Assembly (NCBI GenBank): GCA_902459845.2
Contig: CABPSV020000419.1
Coordinates: 6,125 to 16,745 of the forward strand
Length of the DNA: 10,621 nt
Source of the DNA: Hepatocystis sp. ex Piliocolobus tephrosceles
Taxonomy: Eukaryota; Apicomplexa; Aconoidasida; Haemosporida; Plasmodiidae
Direction of reading: 5' to 3'
The notes under the pieces are model-generated. The model did no database searches. It saw only the letters and a program-made list of their open reading frames with translations, and was not told the origin of the DNA. A program made the position numbers and the translations under genes. Shown here piece by piece: positions 8,501 to 10,621 of the stretch. The number at the start of each line of letters is the position of its first letter. The first letter of the stretch is position 1.

Positions 8501-10371
8501 ATGTAACTAGATCATTCAAAAAAAAACATTATTTGATTATTCTCGATATTTTACTATCACTAAACAATTATAACAATAAGGAGGAAGATTTATATAAACA
8601 CTTATTAAATTTGTTTCAAAAAAACATATTTAAATATAATATACATTTATTTGATATTGATAAAATACTATTTTCATACACTTTGTTAAACATAAAACCT
8701 GGAAACATATCACTAAAAATTTTTAACTTATTAGAAAAAATAAAAACAAATATAATATTAAATTATGAGAATAATAGCATAATTAATAAAGAAAGTTATT
8801 TTTTACATTCTTTTTGTAGTATATTATTATCATGCATTGAATTAAACTTATTAAATGTAATAAACTTAGATGTTTTTGAAAAATATATATTAAAAAATAT
8901 AAATAAAATAAATATAAATTCAATTCTTATTTTATTACAGTATTATATTTTAAAAAGTTCCCAAACAAATAATATGAATATAAATATAATTACTTTTCTT
9001 GTTCTAAATTATATTGAAAAAAAATATAACACTGGGAAAAAACTAAGTGATATAAGATGGGATAAACAAAGTAATACAACCATATTGAATAAATTAAAAA
9101 ACGACAAAAATTATACATTCATGAAAAGGTATATACAGGAGCGTAGTGGTACTATTGCTGTTACTCAAGATGGTGACAATAACAATTGTTACAAATTCAA
9201 TCTTCAACAATCACATATTCAAAACAATTATAATTTATCTTTTTTTAAAAAAATAGACGAAGATGATTTATATGAATTTTTATTACTTAGATTTGTTTTT
9301 TTATACATTGCTACTCACTCTGATTTATTTATAAACCATTTTAAAAATTATTATTTATGTGAAGAGAAACAGAAAAATGGGATAAACAATTTTAATAAAA
9401 TAATATTACATTTGAAAACGGAGTTTACGGAGGCATTAAATTGGGACATACCCAACATGCCCAACATGCCCAACATACCCAACATATCCAACATGCCCAA
9501 CATACCCAACATACCCAACATGCCCAACATACCCAACATACCCAACATACCCAACATGTATGAACAAAACAGATTAAATAAAAGTAAAGAATGTTATAAA
9601 AACGTAGAAACATATTTTAATTTACCTAGCCATTGTATTAATGATAATATAAAAGAAAAATATAATTTTTTAACAAAAGAACAATTTATTTTATTATTAA
9701 ATTACTTTCATTTTATTCTTAAATATTCAGTGAATTTTATTATGGAAGACAAAAATTTTTTAACATCAATGTCCATGCAACATGTATTTGTTAAAAAATA
9801 CAAATGTTTATACTACAATTATAAATACTCTTTTATTTATAGAAAGTTTTTACTTTCTATTATATACAATATGAAAAAAAAAAACATATTAACAGTTAAT
9901 AAAAATTTAATATGTAAAAAAAATAAAAATAGTACTAGCCAAAAGGAAAAAATGAACATTAATGAATATATGCGAGTCATAAAATTGTTTAACGATTTAT
10001 GCGTAGAAAAGGGAAAAAAAAAAAACACTTTTTATTATTATTTAAAAGAAAGTGGTATAGAAATATGTAGTAGAGATAGTGACAACAATAATAACTGTAA
10101 AGTACAACGCGAATATACTATCCTCCACAACGAGTCATTAATTTATAACTTAATTAATCATCCAATCGAAAATGTTTTTATAAACGTTCCCTTTTTTAAT
10201 TATTTTATACCCATGTTTATAAAAACAAAAAATATTTGCGTGGCTGTCCAAATTATTTTCAATGGATGTGAAAATCTAAATTTGTGTCAAATTTTGTTTG
10301 ATGTTATGAAAAGCTTTTTAAAAAATTATAACTATGATGTTATTTTAATAAAAAAAAATAAACCGGAATAA
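5584..10371 (+). CDS. Gene 2: large helical-repeat protein, possible divergent RAP-family mitochondrial protein
   Basis: A single open frame of 1595 residues; I cannot name it. The start is the first of two adjacent ATGs, 12 bp after an in-frame TAA at 5569-5571. The first 34 residues carry many Lys/Arg and hydrophobic residues and no Asp or Glu, which suits a mitochondrial presequence. Blocks rich in Leu, Ile, Phe and Tyr (about 150-205, 421-710, 750-880, 975-1130, 1230-1285, 1330-1420) look like pairs of helices, as in the helical repeats of apicomplexan and FASTK-like RNA-binding proteins. Low-complexity repeats (VHNNVSNN, EQ, AISNQ, PNM/PNI) sit between them. The last 50 residues (from about 1545) show two hydrophobic strands, a helix and a final YDVILIKKN strand, as in a RAP domain, but the usual Asp-Gly-Pro-His core is not evident. 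RAP proteins act on organellar RNA; that role here is inference. Confidence 0.85.
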   Translation: MMLSLNVFNKLRKSKKIVNIHLNCIKTSSKLYNNEDFIFNFENIEKLKKIKEETNQLVVSNASKTCYSNKVCNGVITNVHNNVSNNVHNNVSNNVHNNVSNNVHNNVSNNVHNNVSNNVSSDVGHINTYEIDKSKLKKTKSVLAIIKKKLKNNDNSPINKYFFILYKNVSYLSSVEVINILYHAIKNKKYNSVKTINYKNGDFFININITCDELMHDNIKCNDVVDIYTSKDKYINTEDYSRNNYNTNNQTCINYIKEDYNAKNHTDTNEGYHTNEGYQTNEENYNIRNNDINYKNFNAIKLNTNKPKKKKEKKKNIHNINIINIDEKNNDTITMYDYNTDSCKNSYFLNRKRNSNIVNVKERGEVVKDKIKQDHRHELVESKSLDEKSSLYESKSLDEISRFDERSRLNQPNKKFDTKQTDYIYRLLSKFLETTKERNEALSNISLEHISKLSYCLSYYKLNYNNNNSFISLYLCSFLKKEINKINEKKNEHYIKDNTTLDILLQTIAREKTNLNIFFFYILDTYLFSILKNNLFYLSCKNICSLLYINNFKKYKYDYFFFFSYLLSTNKQKKIPPTPKQITLLDINYLLFYQIKNNIIFPDKFFHYDLFDQLLVHSQNINLQIIKNIQLLSTFLLNYNYSKLCASITGLDEKYMEIIYNIYSYIFSKVHILIKNEKLKEDDCVSSQVSNQISDEMENSTNQQVQNCINELEMEQEQEQEQEQEHFTNVQIIITFSLTLYIIRNNLQLNNDFFFYLFYLLNNTKNILTVQDYLLLLNFIYYCNYVNETNYSKNKLLLSMEQEKKGNNFLYIYSNLKNDKKTEYISFDNDLLVAHIFNNIKKLYSYNGIKKKKNTQITTFLAYQNEPNKLDEINEFMRGKKSSNTAYLFDKNSKTNDQVGLLSNGFGLKQVKVDGNQGETALITEVGTVQAISNQAISNQAISNQTISNQAISNQAISNQAISNQTTITQTNHVTRSFKKKHYLIILDILLSLNNYNNKEEDLYKHLLNLFQKNIFKYNIHLFDIDKILFSYTLLNIKPGNISLKIFNLLEKIKTNIILNYENNSIINKESYFLHSFCSILLSCIELNLLNVINLDVFEKYILKNINKININSILILLQYYILKSSQTNNMNINIITFLVLNYIEKKYNTGKKLSDIRWDKQSNTTILNKLKNDKNYTFMKRYIQERSGTIAVTQDGDNNNCYKFNLQQSHIQNNYNLSFFKKIDEDDLYEFLLLRFVFLYIATHSDLFINHFKNYYLCEEKQKNGINNFNKIILHLKTEFTEALNWDIPNMPNMPNIPNISNMPNIPNIPNMPNIPNIPNIPNMYEQNRLNKSKECYKNVETYFNLPSHCINDNIKEKYNFLTKEQFILLLNYFHFILKYSVNFIMEDKNFLTSMSMQHVFVKKYKCLYYNYKYSFIYRKFLLSIIYNMKKKNILTVNKNLICKKNKNSTSQKEKMNINEYMRVIKLFNDLCVEKGKKKNTFYYYLKESGIEICSRDSDNNNNCKVQREYTILHNESLIYNLINHPIENVFINVPFFNYFIPMFIKTKNICVAVQIIFNGCENLNLCQILFDVMKSFLKNYNYDVILIKKNKPE
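5818..5937 (+). repeat. Five identical 24-bp units coding VHNNVSNN
   Basis: Five copies of gtacataataatgtaagtaataat are identical at every base, and a diverged NVSSDV follows. Absence of synonymous differences points to recent expansion or homogenisation. It lies at residues 79-118 of gene 2, between the basic N-terminus and the first helical block. Confidence 0.94.
6385..6429 (+). repeat. 18-bp units coding TNEGYH/Q
   Basis: Two full 18-bp units (TNEGYH, TNEGYQ) and a partial third (TNE) in an Asn-rich linker of gene 2. Confidence 0.85.
6724..6795 (+). repeat. 36-bp units coding ESKSLDE
   Basis: Two 12-residue units, ESKSLDEKSSLY and ESKSLDEISRFD, identical over the first 21 bases, with a more diverged ERSRLN copy following. 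They form a charged linker before the main helical region. Confidence 0.8.
7726..7758 (+). repeat. Glu-Gln dipeptide repeat
   Basis: Six gaa and five caa codons alternate (EQEQ...E) at residues 715-725 of gene 2, in a polar loop between two helical blocks. Confidence 0.92.
8374..8478 (+). repeat. Seven 15-bp units coding AISNQ
   Basis: Seven tandem gcaatctccaaccaa units; the fourth has g-to-a giving TISNQ, and a decayed TTITQ follows. The unit is 47% G+C, with six C and one G on the + strand, far above its surroundings. It sits at residues 931-965. Confidence 0.94.
9451..9558 (+). repeat. Twelve 9-bp units coding PNM/PNI
   Basis: Twelve tandem cccaacat(g/a) units, one changed to tccaacatg (SNM), at residues 1290-1325 of gene 2. 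Like the AISNQ array it is C-rich on the + strand and much less A+T-rich than its neighbours. Confidence 0.94.
10228..10368 (+). other. Possible degenerate RAP-like C-terminal segment
   Basis: Residues about 1549-1595 read as a hydrophobic strand (NICVAVQIIF), a turn with FNGCENLN, a helix (LCQILFDVMKSFLKNY) and a final strand (YDVILIKKN) ending five residues from... the C-terminal Glu. RAP domains sit at protein C-termini and show strand, DGP-like turn, helix and a last 'G-x-x-V-I-x-I' strand. Here an Asn-Gly takes the turn position and the usual His and Trp are missing. The order fits; the signature does not, so this is tentative. Confidence 0.35.
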
Positions 10372-10386
10372 AATGGAATGGAAAAA

Positions 10387-10621
10387 GGGAAAATAAATAG
10401 GGAAAATAAATAGGGAAAATAAATAGGGAAACGAAATAGGGAAACGAAATAAGGGAAAAAAATAGGGAAAATAAATAGGGAAACGAAATAAGGGAAAAAA
10501 ATAGGGAAAATAAATAGGGGAAAAAAAATAGGGAAAATAAATAGGGGAAAATAAATAGGGAAAATAAATAGGGAAACGAAATAGGGAAACGAAATAAGGG
10601 AAAAAAATAGGGAAAATAAAT
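10387..10621. repeat. GGG-punctuated 13-bp minisatellite, open at window end
   Basis: About 18 units of 12-14 bp, mainly gggaaaataaata and gggaaacgaaata, with gggaaaaaaata-type variants. A higher-order group (the 14-bp gggaaacgaaataa form, an A-run unit, then gggaaaataaata) recurs at about 10439, again near 10478, and near the window end. The array begins 15 bp after the gene 2 stop and is cut by the window edge. It is not the Plasmodium telomere repeat (GGGTTYA). It probably lies in the gene 2 3' UTR or the next spacer. Confidence 0.93.

Noticed and set aside
8305..8519. Antisense frames opposite the AISNQ array (LVGDC and WLEIA repeats)
   Set aside because: Perfectly periodic shadows of the 15-bp sense repeat, with no independent coding signal.
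9351..9613. Antisense frames opposite the PNM/PNI array
   Set aside because: Repeat shadows (MLG and WVC periodicity) inside the sense gene.
10387..10621. Telomere or subtelomere repeat
   Set aside because: The GGG-containing units do not match the Plasmodium GGGTTYA heptamer, and no subtelomeric gene family is present in the window.

Overview
The window looks like Plasmodium nuclear DNA. It is extremely A+T-rich, both genes run on the + strand, and the spacers are made of poly-T/poly-A, TA and CATA runs. The proteins are full of Asn/Lys/Glu low-complexity sequence and short in-frame tandem repeats. This is a genus-level inference from style; I cannot fix the species, and no protein is recognised by name.

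Layout. Positions 1-643 are a non-coding 5' flank with two long T tracts. Positions 644-4443 hold one gene split by a single apparent frameshift in an 11-A run at 3261-3271. Its product has an N-terminal heptad repeat, a possible NT-C2-like (beta-sandwich) segment, a long Glu/Val/Pro repeat, and then, in the shifted frame, a degenerate heptad block, an NDDNK repeat and a helical C-terminal region. Positions 4444-5583 are a spacer with an A-rich array directly after the stop, several microsatellites and some small inverted repeats. Positions 5584-10371 hold a single-exon gene for a 1595-residue protein. It has a basic, possibly mitochondrial N-terminus, predicted helical blocks separated by low-complexity repeats, and a C-terminus that may be a degenerate RAP domain. 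Positions 10387-10621 are a GGG-punctuated 13-bp minisatellite that runs off the window.

Nothing links the two genes functionally. They are tandem neighbours with their own flanks, not an operon. The points most worth checking are the frameshift in gene 1, the degenerate heptad block beyond it that argues for one original reading frame, the possible divergent RAP protein, and the minisatellite at the right edge. I see no RNA genes, mobile elements or CRISPR arrays.
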